Shown here: piece by piece, positions 11,984-24,413 of the stretch
Position numbering within the stretch: the first letter of the stretch is position 1
Layout of the letters: each line of letters starts with the position of its first letter
Source: Raffaelea ambrosiae
Lineage: Eukaryota; Ascomycota; Sordariomycetes; Ophiostomatales; Ophiostomataceae
Direction of reading: 5' to 3'
DNA length: 64,000 nt
NCBI GenBank assembly: GCA_002778195.1
Contig: PCDI01000019.1
Coordinates: 434,001-498,000 of the forward strand
The notes under the pieces: generated by a model
The model's database searches: none
What the model was told of the DNA's origin: nothing
Seen by the model: the letters and a program-made list of their open reading frames with translations, nothing else
Made by a program: the position numbers and the translations under genes

Positions 11984-13984
11984 ACCAGTTCGTGGTAGCT
12001 CTAGACTATGAAATATTTACAATAACATAAGGCATTGCATGCCTTTAATTATGGGTAGATATACGAGTTTGATCCGGCATCTGATTTCTCATTGCTTGGA
12101 ATAGGACATGCCACATTTGGTGGCCTATTTGGGGTGCTGCATTCGGGGCTAGAACCACATCTTTGTATATGCAATTTGAAAGCTACTGTATATAGGAATG
12201 AAATAGTCATGTGGAAGGAAGGACCGATGGCCGGTGATCGGTGGCCGGCAATACCTGCCAAATCGCGTAGACTTTAAGGGTCTAGACACTACACCCAGTC
12301 TGGCAGGGAGCCCCTTTAAACTGCCGTTGACAGTAATGGCACAAGGAAGTAACTGTCAAATAATCATATTACAGGACATTGGGCAGGTGGTATCAGCGAC
12401 AGTAAAGAGAATTGGGTATTCTTGGGCAAGCACACGGATAAGGTGTTGAGTTACAGTTGGTGGAAGAGAAGAGAAACAATGGTGAAACAAGTGGGATAAC
12501 CTGCTTGAGAATCAAACGTGTATATAAGGCAGAGGCTCTGCCGGAAAGAAAGAAGAGTTTTCTTGCGTTGTCTTGGTTGTTGTTGTTGAGTTGTTTTTAC
12601 GCTGGGGGTTTTTTTTCGATGTTTTTCGGTATCTTCTAAATAAAAAGGCCGCAGGCCGGCTTTCTTTTGCTACCCCCTGTCTGATCAGTACCTTTCAAAA
12701 TGATTATCAATAAAGTCCCCTCCCTCCTTTCGGCTAGTACATCAGTACTAAGAGGGAGGGAACCTGCTTAATGTCATATTACAAAAGGGTCCCCAAGAGA
12801 CTCGCCTGTGAGTAGGGGAGCCGTTAGTTGGGTTGTTTGTTTATTGTCCCCATTCCGCTTTCAGTGTTAACAGGAAAGTGGGCTTTAGCTGATGCGGTTC
12901 CTGCCCCGAAATTGGTATTGAGCTCATCCAGAAGATACTCTATGTTTACATCTCTAGCAGAAGCATCACAGATTTTTCTTTGAAAGAGCGTTCGGGGCGA
13001 GAGAAAACGGCCATAAAGATTCTATTTACCTTTGTTTCGAAGCAAGAAAAAGCACGAAGACGCCATCGCGATTACTTTCTGGGGAAAGAGCGTATGCAAT
13101 GCCCCACACCCGTCAATAGTATGTGCTATTTCGGCAAAGGAAAGAGCTCCCAGAGCAGACGAGGCCCATAAAACCTCCCTTGTCCCCTGCGAGAATTCTC
13201 GACAGATCCTTTCTCATTCTTCTTCCCCACTCTCTTCAAGACGCTACAGATGCAAGTGCATCATTGTGCAAGTGTACAGCCAGCCTCTCTCCCGCTTTCC
13301 CATTCGCCTCCCTCAGCCCTGCCATGCACACGCTCGACTGCCAGCTTCATCATGCCACACAATGTTAAACAGGAAAGCTAACAGATGACGGAGAATGGAT
13401 CACGAAGCGGGGAAAACAGCAATGTCGTCAACGACTGGGCTCAGTTGCTTGTAGGCGGCGTCGCCTTGTATTTCGCGATCCTTGCATAGCGGCAGGTCGC
13501 CAAGCAGCACAGGGCTGAGGAAGAGGAGAAGGGGGAGCGCATAGGTAACCAGAGAACAAGGAGGGCGGGGACTGAGCCAGCAACAAGATGCTCAGAAAAC
13601 ATTTTTGTTGCAAAGCTAGAAGTAAGACAACACGCTAAATATATATCTCATGCCGCCACACTATTCCAAACAACTACCTCTCCGTCTGTCTGGCCCGAAT
13701 TTGGTGACACATCTTCAATTAAGCCCATACTTATGGAGTGAGCTATACATAGCCTCAAAAATGCGCTTTGCGTGTGGTGTACCCCTACAGTGCATATCGT
13801 CTACTGTGTTGATCGCGAAGTCTCTGGTTGTCCCAGGCTCACCGGTACCCTTGCCTATGTACGCAATGGCATCACCCCCGGACAGCCATGTAACTAATGG
13901 CCAGGGAAAGTGTAATGGTCCAGGATTTGCTTGGATCGCCATCGTCGGGCAAAACCTATTTAGTGGGCAACAATGTCACACATA
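11984..13984. other. Intergenic, no gene recognised
   Basis: Two kb between the 3' end of the oxidase and the 3' end of the MFS gene. Short frames here show no domain, signal peptide or splice pattern. A small inverted repeat (CCCTCCCTC near 12720 against GAGGGAGGG near 12755) could form a hairpin, of unknown meaning. Confidence 0.45.
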
Positions 13985-16130
13985 TCAGTTCCCTGTGACT
14001 GGTTTCGTAGTCGTCATGATTCTCTCTCCTTTGCCAATCGTAGTTTCGTTATCCTCGCTTGTCGACTCTGGCCTTTCCAAAATTTGTATTGCCGCCTTTC
14101 GCTCATCACGCCAAAGAAGCAACTGGATGAGGGCGGTTTCGGCAACTGTAGTTGTTAGGCCAAAATCCTACCGCTGGTTTAACATTAGAAACAATCGAAC
14201 TTACTCAAAAGACACTGGAGAACAATGCTCCATTTGTAACCTTTTGTGGCAGCAGGGAAGTCCGTTGTCTTCCACACAAAATTGGGTGCCTGCAGAGTGA
14301 CTCGTGTTAACAATCGAAGCTTGGGTGTGAGGATATTCATCGACGTGACGTACGACAGCCTGTACCACGTATGCCAGGTCATTCCCCATTGCCACGAGAA
14401 GCGCCCGCTTTTCTGTATCCGCAGTGCAGATCTCATTAATCCAGGTAAGGATCAGAGGGCCAGCCCCAAAGCCAATATTGCTGAGCCAGTAGACCACCAT
14501 TCGACCGTGAATGTTGTCATACAATGGCATCTTGTACATGAGAATCGTGAATATGAGCTGTGGAGCAAGACGTTAGTTAGCCTGGACTAACGGGTGGGAC
14601 GAGGAGATTAGTATAATCGTACGGTTATTACCGCGCCGGCATGAATGAACGGCCAGCGTTTTCCGCGAAGCGGTCCGTCTGATAGGAGAGCCCATGATAG
14701 AGCAAAGCCGATGAATATACCCGTGGTGGGCAGCGGAACTGTTGATATTTGTTAGAGACGTCCCGGAAAACGAAAGCCAGCAAATCTACTTACGCGTGTT
14801 GATCTGCGAAACGGTGTATGTCGTGCCGGGAACTGGCGGGTTCGTCTTGACGTTGAAACTTTTCAGCCAGTAGCCCATGGCTGCCTGTGGGGTGCCGTTG
14901 TTCCAGATAACATAGCACAAGGCTGTGGTATTGCTCATGTTAGCTTGAGAGAATACGCAGAGAACGATGTGGCAGACGTACGCAGGAGGTATGTGTGCCA
15001 ACTGAGCAAGATTCTCTTCGCCTTTTCCTTTGTCCACGGCTCCTTTCCAGCTCGCCCAATAGCCTGTAGGCGCTTGACAGAGATCGTGTGCTCCTCCTCG
15101 GACGTCCACCATGTCTTGACTCCACTTTGTGGGAGATTGGGGAAGAAGATGTAACCAGCCACAGCCAGAGGTAGAGTGATGATGCCTAGTGAGAGTTAGC
15201 TTTGCGAAATGCAAAAGGCATAATCACAACCCAGATCCATGGCTGGCGTTGGCTGTTTATCCACCCACCACCCAACACCCACCGTCAATAATGAACAACC
15301 AGCGCCACCCGGCGTATCCATGAACGCCGTTGAGGTTTGTGTACGCAGCAGCCTGGAGGAAACCGCTGAAGATATTGCCGATAGAGCCGGCGAGCCAGAA
15401 GATCATGGCCCGCTTGCCGATTTCACGTGGGGTGTACCAGGAGCCGAGGAGATAGTGTATGCCGGGATAGAATCCGGATCTGTTTGTATTAGCTAGAAAC
15501 AGGCTGGCAAAGGATATCGCAGAACATACTCAAAGAGACCGACGAGGAAGCGGAGGGCGTATAGCGCCTTGTATGACTTAACAGTGGAGGTGCTGATCGT
15601 CGCGATCCCCCAGCCAATCTCGAGCTATTGACATATTAGAAAACCAGACCCGTAAAATCATTCTTTCTGTCTCAATTCTTACAGTCGGAATAACCCAGCG
15701 TGGGGATACACGGGTCAGGAGCAGGTTGGAAGGGATCTGGCCGATGACATAGCCGACTGTGAAGATGGAGGTGCTGGTCACGAGCTGGTTGCCGTACATC
15801 TGCAGGTCCTCTTCCATACCACTGAGAAAGGCATTGTTCACGTTTGATTGAGACAAGTTCTTTATGACATAGCCCAGCTGCGACGTTGAGCTGAATTAGT
15901 AATGCCTCCAACGCGGAATATATGTATGGATCACATACAGATGCAAAGGTCAACACAAATGCGTCCAGTTTGAAGAGCAGCCACCGCTGGTCTGGGGGCA
16001 GCTCAAACGTGTCCCAAATGTACCCTTTCCATGTTTTCAATGGCCTGACAACGACTTCTTTATTTTGCTCGCCTGGAATTTCCTCAGCATACGAGACGAC
16101 GTTAGCCGACTCTGGTGTGGCTTTCGCCAT
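13985..16130 (-). CDS. MFS transporter, pantothenate/allantoate (Liz1/Dal5) family
   Basis: Plasma-membrane proton symporter for a small organic anion; the sequence is closest in style to fungal pantothenate transporters. Ten exons: 15939-16130, 15683-15877, 15530-15624, 15283-15479, 14982-15185, 14794-14922, 14632-14738, 14354-14557, 14205-14289, 13985-14145, giving 522 residues with every junction in frame. Family landmarks: FELPPDQRWLLFKLDAF at about residue 43, QSNVNNAFLSGM in the first membrane hairpin, SPRWVIPTLEIGWG, and SDGPLRGKRWPF in the second half. The usual DQSN is SQSN here, so the conserved Asp of the Dal5 signature is replaced by Ser. Introns are 50-97 nt. A TATA-like element lies about 130 bp upstream of the start. 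Substrate is inferred only from family resemblance. Confidence 0.92.
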
Positions 16131-17492
16131 AACGTCGGTGATACTGACGATACTTTGGTATTGGCCTCACTGGTTGTCTCGCGCGGCTTGTTCCCGTGTC
16201 TTTTAACTGTATGACTCTTTATCAACCGCTATGTAGACTTACGCGGGGCGGTTGCTGATATATATGGGGTCAAGTGGAAATGTCCTCATCACAACCGAAT
16301 ATCACGTCAATTTTCCCGCTCTGGCTCCACGCCACACCCGTGATAACAATGTGTACAAAAGGTACGTGCGTACGCTTATTGACACCTATAAGAAAAGAAA
16401 CATGTAGTTGAATGCGTCTTACACAATTGTAGCGGCACATTGCACAATGATGGCAATAGCGGCCAGATGCCAGGGGGCGTGGGGGGTACTGCGTCAGCTA
16501 CATCAAATTCTGTATGGGGGTCCTCTTCGGCCCACCAGCCTGTTTCCTTCCAAGACGTCCGTGAACAGTAGTGACCGCATGCCATCCCTGACAGCAAATG
16601 CCAAGGAACACGCGGTCGACAGTTCAACAGTCCTAGATGTGTCACGGAAATCAAAATAGTCACTATGGGGACCGGGAGAATACAACGCGCACTAAAAGAA
16701 CTACCCCGTGGGCATGATGGCATGTAGGAGACCCCGGGCATAGATAATGATTAGTGTGCTCTTTCTAAGCGCTTGTTTTGGTCGGCTAGAAATAATGTTT
16801 CTCTACGATCTTCAAATCTCCAACCTATCCATGAAGTGGCCGCTCTGATTGGCCGGCCGTACGTCACGACAATCACGCTAAAGTGTTACGGAATACGCAA
16901 TCGAAATGTTTTGCAATAATTGAACGACTGCTTTTTATTAAAAAAACAAGGCTAGAAAGAGATTCCTGTATTATTTATTTTACACAATTATTTTTCTCTC
17001 TCTATGCTGTAGAGTTCGAGGATGTTCGGAGTCTGGAGAAATATAATTCGGAGAGGGAAAAGACTGTTGGGGACACGAGCAATAAAAACTTATACGAGGT
17101 TTCCCCGACAGATTCGCTACTTTTGCTTGAGAAACAGTCAAGCTCGTCACTATCACGTGTCCACGACCGAAAATGTTAGCAACGTTCGCCGATGCAGGAA
17201 ACGACGAGAGAACTTGTACCCCCCCCCCGTCAGCTCGTGGACATACCTGATGCTAAGTGCTTGGCTGAAAAATGTTAGCAGCCCGTCTAGAGTATGGGGG
17301 GAAGGAAGGAAAAGTCTGACTTGAGGACGGCTGGCGACGGCAAACCATTTGCTCTACGCATACCAGACAATGCATACATTATTCATTATCAAGACGACGG
17401 GCATCAACCAAGGGGAGCGTATACAGCAGCGTGCGCAGGAAATATGGAGGCTGTAAAGTCGCGCCTTGTTAATTCTAACATATGTTGACACC
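16131..17492. other. Promoter of MFS gene and 3' flank of the dehydrogenase fusion
   Basis: About 1.36 kb. On the minus strand TATATAT at 16257-16265 lies about 130 bp before the MFS start. A C9 run occurs near 17221. No gene recognised. Confidence 0.5.
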
Positions 17493-19438
17493 TCAAAGTG
17501 CTACGAGAGCCGAAAACGCACAGGAGTCGTCTAAAAACAACCTCCTTTTCTCTTGCCCGTCCAACCCAACCCTGTAGACCGAACCGCCCATATCAGCCAC
17601 ATAAGCAACTGAGTTTTCCAGATCCAAATACAGACCAATGGCCTCGTTGAAGTTCCGCGCAAGAACCTCGTGTGGAGCCGAGGGAACCGATCCGGTCTCA
17701 TCTAACTGGGCACGGTTGAAAGAGTTGCCGAACGGGAGCTCCCCACGGTCGGTCCAATACAGAATGCCCTTTTTCTCGTCGATATCCAGGTCGATCGGCT
17801 CGGGGAGGTCTTTCAGCATGCATACGATATCCGGACGCGATGCAACCGTTGCTCCGGCAGGAAGATCCATGTTGGCACCGAAAATACGGCCCTGGCCACT
17901 TTTGGGCGCTCCCTTTTGCGTCCAGTAGAACTTTCCCAAAGAGGGTGCAACAGCAATACCAACACACCAGTTTCTGGCATCTGACACAATATTGGTATCC
18001 GTCGCATCACCCGAAATGACAATTGCCTCGAGAGCTGAACCGTCGTAGTTGCAGCGGTACACGCGAAGACCTTCCCGGTCACAGAAGTACACCTTTTTGG
18101 CGGTGCGGTCCAAAGCGAGTTGCTTTGGCGTGTTGATGTTGCCCAAAGGCACAATTATGCGGACGTCGGACCCGTCGAGATTGGAACTGTTGACGGTGCC
18201 TGTAGGCTCCCCCGGAAAACCCATGTTCGTCCAAAACAACCTCCCGCTGCCAACGTCGGCGGCCAGACCATCCGGATAGCACTGGTCCGACACCAGCACC
18301 TTTTCTTGCCGGCCGTCCTGCGAGAGCTGCAAAATGCGCCCCCCTGTCTTCGATAGATTGAGGGCCGACAATCCCAAATCTAGGACGTAAATCTTCTTTT
18401 CCGGAAGAGTACTTTTCTTGGCTGGCGGGTAGATCCCACCCTTGCAGCTTTTCGCGCCGAGCTTTCCTTCTTTAATGTAATTGTCTTCCAGGAAGTCTAC
18501 CGTTTTTTCTGGTGACAGGCCGCGTTCGGCGATGTAGTGAGATTCGATAAAGGAGACGGTATCCAGACCAATACCTGTCACCAGTTAGAGATTGTATTTC
18601 TCGCTTTGCAAGGTAATGCCCTCGGGGACACGAACCGTCCATCATTTCGCATGGTCCTGGTCCGGAACTATGGAAGATGACTTTCCAAAGAAAATCTATA
18701 TCCTCAGGACCAGCCACCCCATCAGCCAGCACTGTGAGGACCTCCCGCTTTACCGCAGCCCATATTCTGTTAAAAACCAATCCGGTTGACTCTTTACGTG
18801 CCACAATGGGTATCAAGGCCGCTTTTTTGCATTGCTCAACCAAGAAAGTGATAATGTCAGCGCGGGTGTGGCCGTCGGTCATCAACTCGACCGTCATGGC
18901 GGTTGGTGGCATGTAGTAATGCATGTTGAGTATACGCGTTTTGGTTGCATCAGACACCTTCCCCAGCATCTGCGAAGATTTGTAAGAAGACGAGTTTGTT
19001 GCCAAAATTGCATCTTCTGGTGCCAGTCTTTCCAGGTCGGCAAACGTGTCAATCTTCAGGTCAAGGTGCTCAGGGACGGCCTCGATCACGAGCCATGCAT
19101 CGCCAACCACCTCAGCCAAGCTATCTAAAGACTTTATGTCGCTGCTGGGGTGTTGCAGTGTATTCTGAGCAAACATGGCCAAATTTTCCCGAGCGTAGGC
19201 GAGAGCGCCCTCTCGTTGTTCCTCGCTCGGGTCGCGCAAGCGGACCCTGAACCCGGCAGCTGCCCAAACGCAGCCTGCGTTGTTCGTCATTTAGTAACCA
19301 TAACCATTGTCACCGCTGGAGACTTTGTGGGAGAAATTGCTACGTACCAATACGACGGCCGAGAACACCAGCGCCGATCACGGCCACGGGCCGGTCCTGG
19401 AAATTTAAAGGGAGAGAAAAAGTAGCCATTCTGGTCAT
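17493..19438 (-). CDS. 3-hydroxyacyl-CoA dehydrogenase fused to YWTD/NHL-type beta-propeller
   Basis: Exons 19348-19438, 18636-19274, 17493-18574 (603 residues). Residues about 10-240 form a 3-hydroxyacyl-CoA dehydrogenase: NAD site AVIGAGVLGRRIG built across the first splice, IEAVPEHLDLK, the serine patch TNSSSY, catalytic His in NMHYYMPP, and the conserved Asn in VFNRIW; GPCEMMDGIGLDTV spans the second splice. From about residue 300 on, repeated motifs such as SGRLFWTNMG, KKVYFCDREG, LGKFYWTQKG and KGILYWTDRG mark a six-bladed YWTD (LDL-receptor class B) propeller. The two halves are in one frame through a well-formed GT..AG intron. Two in-frame ATGs (19438, 19429) are possible starts. No signal peptide, so the propeller, normally extracellular in animals, is probably cytosolic here. 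The reaction is probably oxidation of a 3-hydroxy acid or acyl group; substrate unknown. Confidence 0.88.
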
Positions 19439-20365
19439 ATTGTAGAGTCCGTGCAGCAAATCTGGATCCTCTACCGGTGACCAAGAGTAACAGAAGCCAT
19501 AGGAAAGTCCGAGGGGAAATGCGAGATTCGAGCCTGTTATATATCTGTTACCTCTGGCCTGCTTCTATGGTGTTGCTCTTGCCCAACAAAGCGAGTCAAC
19601 GTTCCGTGTATGAGTAGAGTAGGCCGGGCCTATCAACTCCCGTCTGTGTGTTGTTCCCGGATTGGGTAGCGACCGACGTTATTACTGATGTCATTGATTC
19701 GGTCACTATGTACTCGTAGGCTCCGTCAAGCTGCGGAGTAATCAAAGGGGCGATAATGCCAGGTCATCCGGTTTTACTACGAGAGTTTGAGAGAATCTTC
19801 GCACAGCATCCAACAACTGCGCCATAGCAAAGTCTTGCGCGCCTCGCCATCGTGTTCAATCCCATCTTGCGACTGAATTAAAAGCTCGTGGGAATACTCG
19901 TAGAGAAATAGACGGGCCAGTTGGTCAATGAACAAAACGTGCTGCTATTGCCCTTGTTTAGATTTTTTAGATTTTCTTCCCTCCGATATCCAGAGTCGCG
20001 GGCCTCCTTTCCCCCCTCCCGGCATTTCTTGCGAACGTGTGTTAACGGGGTTAAATCCTTGACCGCCATGGCAAGACTAATCTTACCACGCGGCACTTCC
20101 GGGTGTCACCCGAAGCTAACTGCCATGGGCGCTAATACGGCATGCTACGTGAAGATAAGCTAGAACGGAAATGTATTTCTTTACGGACGCCGAGAACCTC
20201 GGTATGTCAGGTATTAGTCCCACTAACGTAGCAGCGCAAATCTGCGGCGAATTGTGCAAAACACCGTGGCGACAAAGGAAAACATGCCACCACAAATGGA
20301 CTTTTCCGATTTTTCCACGTTGCCAGTGCCACCCTGACTGCTTTTTTTGGGGAGGGGGGGCGACA
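19439..20365. other. Intergenic promoter of the dehydrogenase fusion
   Basis: About 930 bp between two minus-strand genes. TATATAA on the minus strand (19537-19543) sits about 100 bp before the dehydrogenase start. No other gene recognised. Confidence 0.5.
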
Positions 20366-21873
20366 TCAAAAGCAGAATACCTGGTCAGACATCTTGGACA
20401 TGGTGCCATGCGCAGCAAAACCCAGGGACAACAGGTCCTTTTTCGAAGCGTTGACCATCCCCGGCGGGCCGCAAAGCAGAATTTTCGTGTCTGTGCCAGG
20501 GGCCGGTAATCTGGCCCGCAGAACATCAGCAGTGACGTATCCAGACCCATACGCCCAGTCGGCAGGCGGCTTGTCCAGCATGTACCATATCTTGAGGTTT
20601 TTTGGGTATTTCCGCGCAAACGCCTCCAGCTCGTGCCGGAGCAGAATGTCGGTCTCTGAGCGGTTTGCGTAGACCAGCGACACCTCTGTCGTGTCGGTGT
20701 CGTCTTCGCAGATAGCGCGGATGAGCTGGTACATGGGCGTGATGCCAGTGCCGCCAGCGATCATGCCGATTTTCCCGCACAGGCCGTTTTTGTATCTCAT
20801 GGCGCCTTTGGGTCCCCGGAACGCCACCCTGTCTCCCACTTGCAGACGGGCCAGGTACTGCCCCGTCAACAGGCCGTCAGGGTAGCACCTGATGACCAAT
20901 TCGAGCCTCCCCTTATCTGAGTTGTTTGATGTCGGCGTGTAGGAGCGAGACACCGACTGGCCGTTGACTGTCGCTTTGATGGAGACGTGCTGTCCGATTG
21001 GTAGGCCAATCACATCCGTCGCATTGGGCAGCTGGAAGACATATCGGTAGACGTTGGTCGCAATCTCCGTTTTCTCCACCAGCGGCAGCTCTTCAAATGC
21101 CTTGGCGTGCAAAAATCCTCTCTCCAGCAGGGGATTTGCTGTCACCACACGGGTGGCGGACTTCGTGTGCGGCGGAAACTGCATGAAGCCGCTGTCAATG
21201 GCGGTAAGGCGGGCAGAGATTTTGCTTCCGGCGTAGCCACTGAGAATGGACCACAGTATGCTCGCTGATAAGAAGCCACCCCCGAAAGTCGCCGTGCTTC
21301 CAACCGTCGTCGAGGCGCTGGCCCCTTTTGGCCACAGCGTCCAGTCCGGAAGAAGTCGAATGACAGAAGCCAGCTTGCCCTTAGCCCCAAAGGCCGATTT
21401 AGCCAGAAGATAGAACAATACGGCACCCGCCGGAACAGACACGATGGTCAGGATTGGAGAGATGGTTGTTGTTGTTGTTGGTGCCGTGGGCGGCAGCTGA
21501 GTGCTGGTCGGTTGAGCCATGACCCGTGCTGTCTTCTTCTTCGGCTTCACCTCTCTCGCGCCCTTCAGTGTCCCCAGCAGAAATGTGCCAAGAATCTCGG
21601 ATGCGTCCTCAGAATGCCCGGCATCGTCGTAACCTTCAGTGCCATCTTTCCCAGCCACGTCCATCAAGATGTCCGAGCCACCTGGGTGGTCTCGCACATA
21701 TGAGGTGACGTCGTACACTTGGAGAATGGATACCAATCAGCATGGATATCATGGCCGGGATGAGATCTTTCATTGCTGCAGTTTTCTTCACACTCACCCT
21801 TTCCGTGAATGGCAACCCAGAGATCATCCTTTGCGCAATGGGCCGCAATGTCGGCCGTCGTGTATTCCCCCAT
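20366..21873 (-). CDS. Cytochrome b5 / NADH-cytochrome b5 reductase fusion
   Basis: Carries electrons from NAD(P)H through FAD to haem. Exons 21798-21873 and 20366-21717 (475 residues). N-terminal cytochrome b5 domain with haem ligands His36 (HPGG) and His60 (DAGHSEDA); a Ser/Thr/Pro linker; one hydrophobic segment ISPILTIVSVPAGAVLFYLL at about residues 115-135; then a ferredoxin-reductase module with FAD motif RSYTPTS, NAD motifs GGTGITPMYQ and CGPPGM. The layout resembles the b5-reductase half of nitrate reductase but with no molybdenum domain. Start chosen at 21873 (MGEYTTADIAAH) because a TATA-like box lies just upstream; an in-frame ATG at 21984 would place that box inside the gene. It is divergent from a P450 gene 533 bp away, a likely redox partner. 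Confidence 0.92.
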
Positions 21874-21952
21874 GTTGACAATGGCTTGTGCTTGCACGTT
21901 GTCCTCGCAAATGAAGACGAGGATATGCTGCTTGAAGAAGTCAGCCGCTGAC

Positions 21953-21960
21953 TTTAAATA
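21953..21960 (-). promoter_or_regulatory. TATA-like box of b5-reductase fusion gene
   Basis: TATTTAAA on the minus strand, about 80 bp before the ATG at 21873; it decides against the upstream ATG at 21984. Confidence 0.4.
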
Positions 21961-22308
21961 GCTTGGAATACCTGCTTCTCCCACCCGTGGCGCTGTGCGG
22001 ATCCCTGTGCGACACCCAATTTCGGCGCAGTCGTGTGCGTGTCAGCCGTCCTTGACTAAGACCTCAACTAGTGCCGGGATCTGCAACGTTTCAAAGGATC
22101 TTGCAGCTCTCTGCGGGACCCATCTCAGGAGGATCTTTTGGCATTTACTAACGAGGACCGAGGCAGCCCCAGTGCACTTTCCTGCCTTTGGCTACATTGA
22201 GCAGCATTATCAGCAAGTATATTATTGCCCCTATTGGACCATTGTTAATGTGGACTCTTCGGCGTTCGGTGCCTGCGGCCGCAATGGCCCAATTGTTCCA
22301 ATGCTCGG

Positions 22309-22317
22309 TATATTTAA
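22309..22317 (+). promoter_or_regulatory. TATA-like box of the P450 gene
   Basis: TATATTTAA lies about 90 bp before the P450 ATG at 22407. Confidence 0.4.
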
Positions 22318-22406
22318 GCATAGGAGGAGCCAAGTTCAACCCTCGCTACATATGAACTGTGTTCTGGCCGCCCATTGACGTTCTTTTCGAGGACAACTGA
22401 CCCACA

Positions 22407-24194
22407 ATGTCTATGCAGACCTTTTACCTTTTGGGGGAGTCCCCGTCAACGGGCAAGCAGATCGATGTCCAAGCCGACTTGGACATTGTGGAACTGAAAG
22501 ACCTCGTGGGTGCCCATTTTAGCGTTGTGAAGCCTTCAGGTAAGACCGCCGTCCTGAGTTTGGAAGTTGCTTGTCCTGTTCCTAACTCAACCCCCAATTC
22601 ACTCTGCAGGAATCTCTTTCCAGGCTGGCAATGAGGCCCTGGTAGACGTTGCAGATGTCATCGCGTCAGATTCCCCGGTGGCTCTCACCTTCGAAGGGCA
22701 TGCGGCGCGAGATGTGCCCAGCCCCAAGGCCATGCCATACATAGGGCACTATCTTCAGATCTACCCGGATCATCTCGGCAATCACCAACGCCTCTTTGAA
22801 AGTCTTGGGCCTTTGATTAAGACGACCAGCCTTGGCCGGACGGTGTATCAGACCAATGACCCCGAACTCTCACTCATTGCATTCGCCGAGGACGAGTTTT
22901 TTACCAAGTATATCAACGAAGACCACCCGCTCTTTCCCATAAAAGATCCACCTGCGGGCGTTTTCCTGGGGGATACCGACACGCCCGAATGGAGAGTTGC
23001 GCATAAGTTTCTGCCACCCGCGCTGGGACCGACGGCCGTTCGGCACTACGCACCAACCATGCAGAAAACGGTCGAGGACTCCTTTAAGGTTTTTGACGCT
23101 CTAGACGAGGCCGGCGAAGCCTGGAACGTCTACAGCTACATGGTGAAGCTTGGCTCACAGGCAGTGGGCAAAATCACGCTCGGTATGGACTTTAACCATT
23201 TCACGTCTCCGGATGCCCGGCCGCACGAGATGGTGCTCTTGATAGCCGAAACTCTGTCCTTGAATAAAAAGATCACCGCTCGGGGCAATTGGTATCGCCA
23301 CCTGCCTTTCGGTGACCCTGCGCGCCTCAATGCAGCGAAGGCCAGGATCGAAACGTTGATTATGGAGTCTGTACGGAATGCTTCCAGTGGCGGGATAGAA
23401 GATTTGCCACTCCAGACTGCTGCATTGAAGGCCGACAACATGGTTGGTGAGTGGCACTGCGACGCCTCGTTCATATCGTTCCAATCAAACTGACGAGCTT
23501 CTCAGACTATGCCATACGAGCTGTGGATAACAAGGGAGAGAAGATGTCCCACGAGATCATGGCGAACGCTCTTGTGGTGGCTACAGGAGCTGGATTCACC
23601 ACAACAAGTTCCCTCTTGTCATGGCTGATCTACGCCATGGTCACATACCCGGGCGTACAGGATCGCCTGTTGCAAGAACTGGTGGATCACGGATTCAACG
23701 ATGACATGAAAGTGACAGCAGATTTCACAGATCAACTCACATTCCTCGATAAGTTCGTCAAGGAGACACAGCGGAGACACAATCCCTCCTACCAGCCAGG
23801 TCGCACAGCAAAGGTAGACATGATTCTGCCTGGCGGCTACAAACTTCCCAAGGACTCGGTTGTCATACCGGCACTGCATCACATCCACAACAATCCTGAT
23901 CTGTGGGACAACCCAACACGCTTCGATCCAGACCGGTGGGACACTCCCCAAGTCAAAAATCGCCCGAAAGGCGCCTACGTCCCCTTTGCTGCCGGGCCGC
24001 GCATGTGTATTGGCTTCAACTTTGCACTTCAGGAGATCAAAGTTTTTCTCCCAAAATTGGTCTACCGTTATAAATTTGTCCGCGAGGGCGATGGAGTGGT
24101 TGAGTATGACCCCATGTTCCAGCTGATACGACCCAATAATTTGTACGTCAGGGCGCAGAGGAGGGTCAAATGGCCACCGGCATCGACCATCTGA
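22407..24194 (+). CDS. Cytochrome P450 with an extra N-terminal domain and no membrane anchor
   Basis: Haem monooxygenase-type enzyme. Exons 22407-22539, 22610-23446, 23506-24194 (552 residues). The first 75 residues (beginning MSMQTFYLLGESPSTGK) precede the P450 fold and contain no hydrophobic anchor; the pattern of short strands around one helix ending in PVALTFEG resembles a small beta-grasp-like module, but I do not recognise the family. The P450 part has the I-helix VATGAGFTTTSS (the usual acidic residue before Thr is missing), the ExxR motif ETQRR, the PERF-like region FDPDRW and haem loop FAAGPRMCIG with Cys491. Lack of an anchor suggests a soluble enzyme, unusual for a fungal P450. 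The divergent b5/b5-reductase fusion is a natural electron donor. Substrate unknown. Confidence 0.9.
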
Positions 24195-24413
24195 GTGCAA
24201 GCATGTTATAGGTAGCAGCCAAAAGAAATAGAAACGTTTAATCCCTGGCCAATAAGATACCATGTAGGGGCAGGGGGGCATGAACAGCCTTACGCTCGAG
24301 GCATCAATGTGTAGCCCACTTCCCCGCTTTATCTTCTGTTGGAAAGGTTCCCTCAACGTCTGGTTTGAGACGCCAAAAAAGAACTGAAGATAAAGGAACG
24401 ACAACACGCCGCA

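Larger units (their letters stand above)
21874..22406. other. Divergent promoter shared by b5-reductase and P450
   Basis: 533 bp between two divergent redox genes, with a TATA-like element facing each gene. Joint regulation is plausible. Confidence 0.5.

Noticed and set aside
12720..12765. Inverted repeat CCCTCCCTC / GAGGGAGGG as a transposon end or terminator
   Set aside because: No transposase, target duplication or second end seen; could be a chance hairpin.
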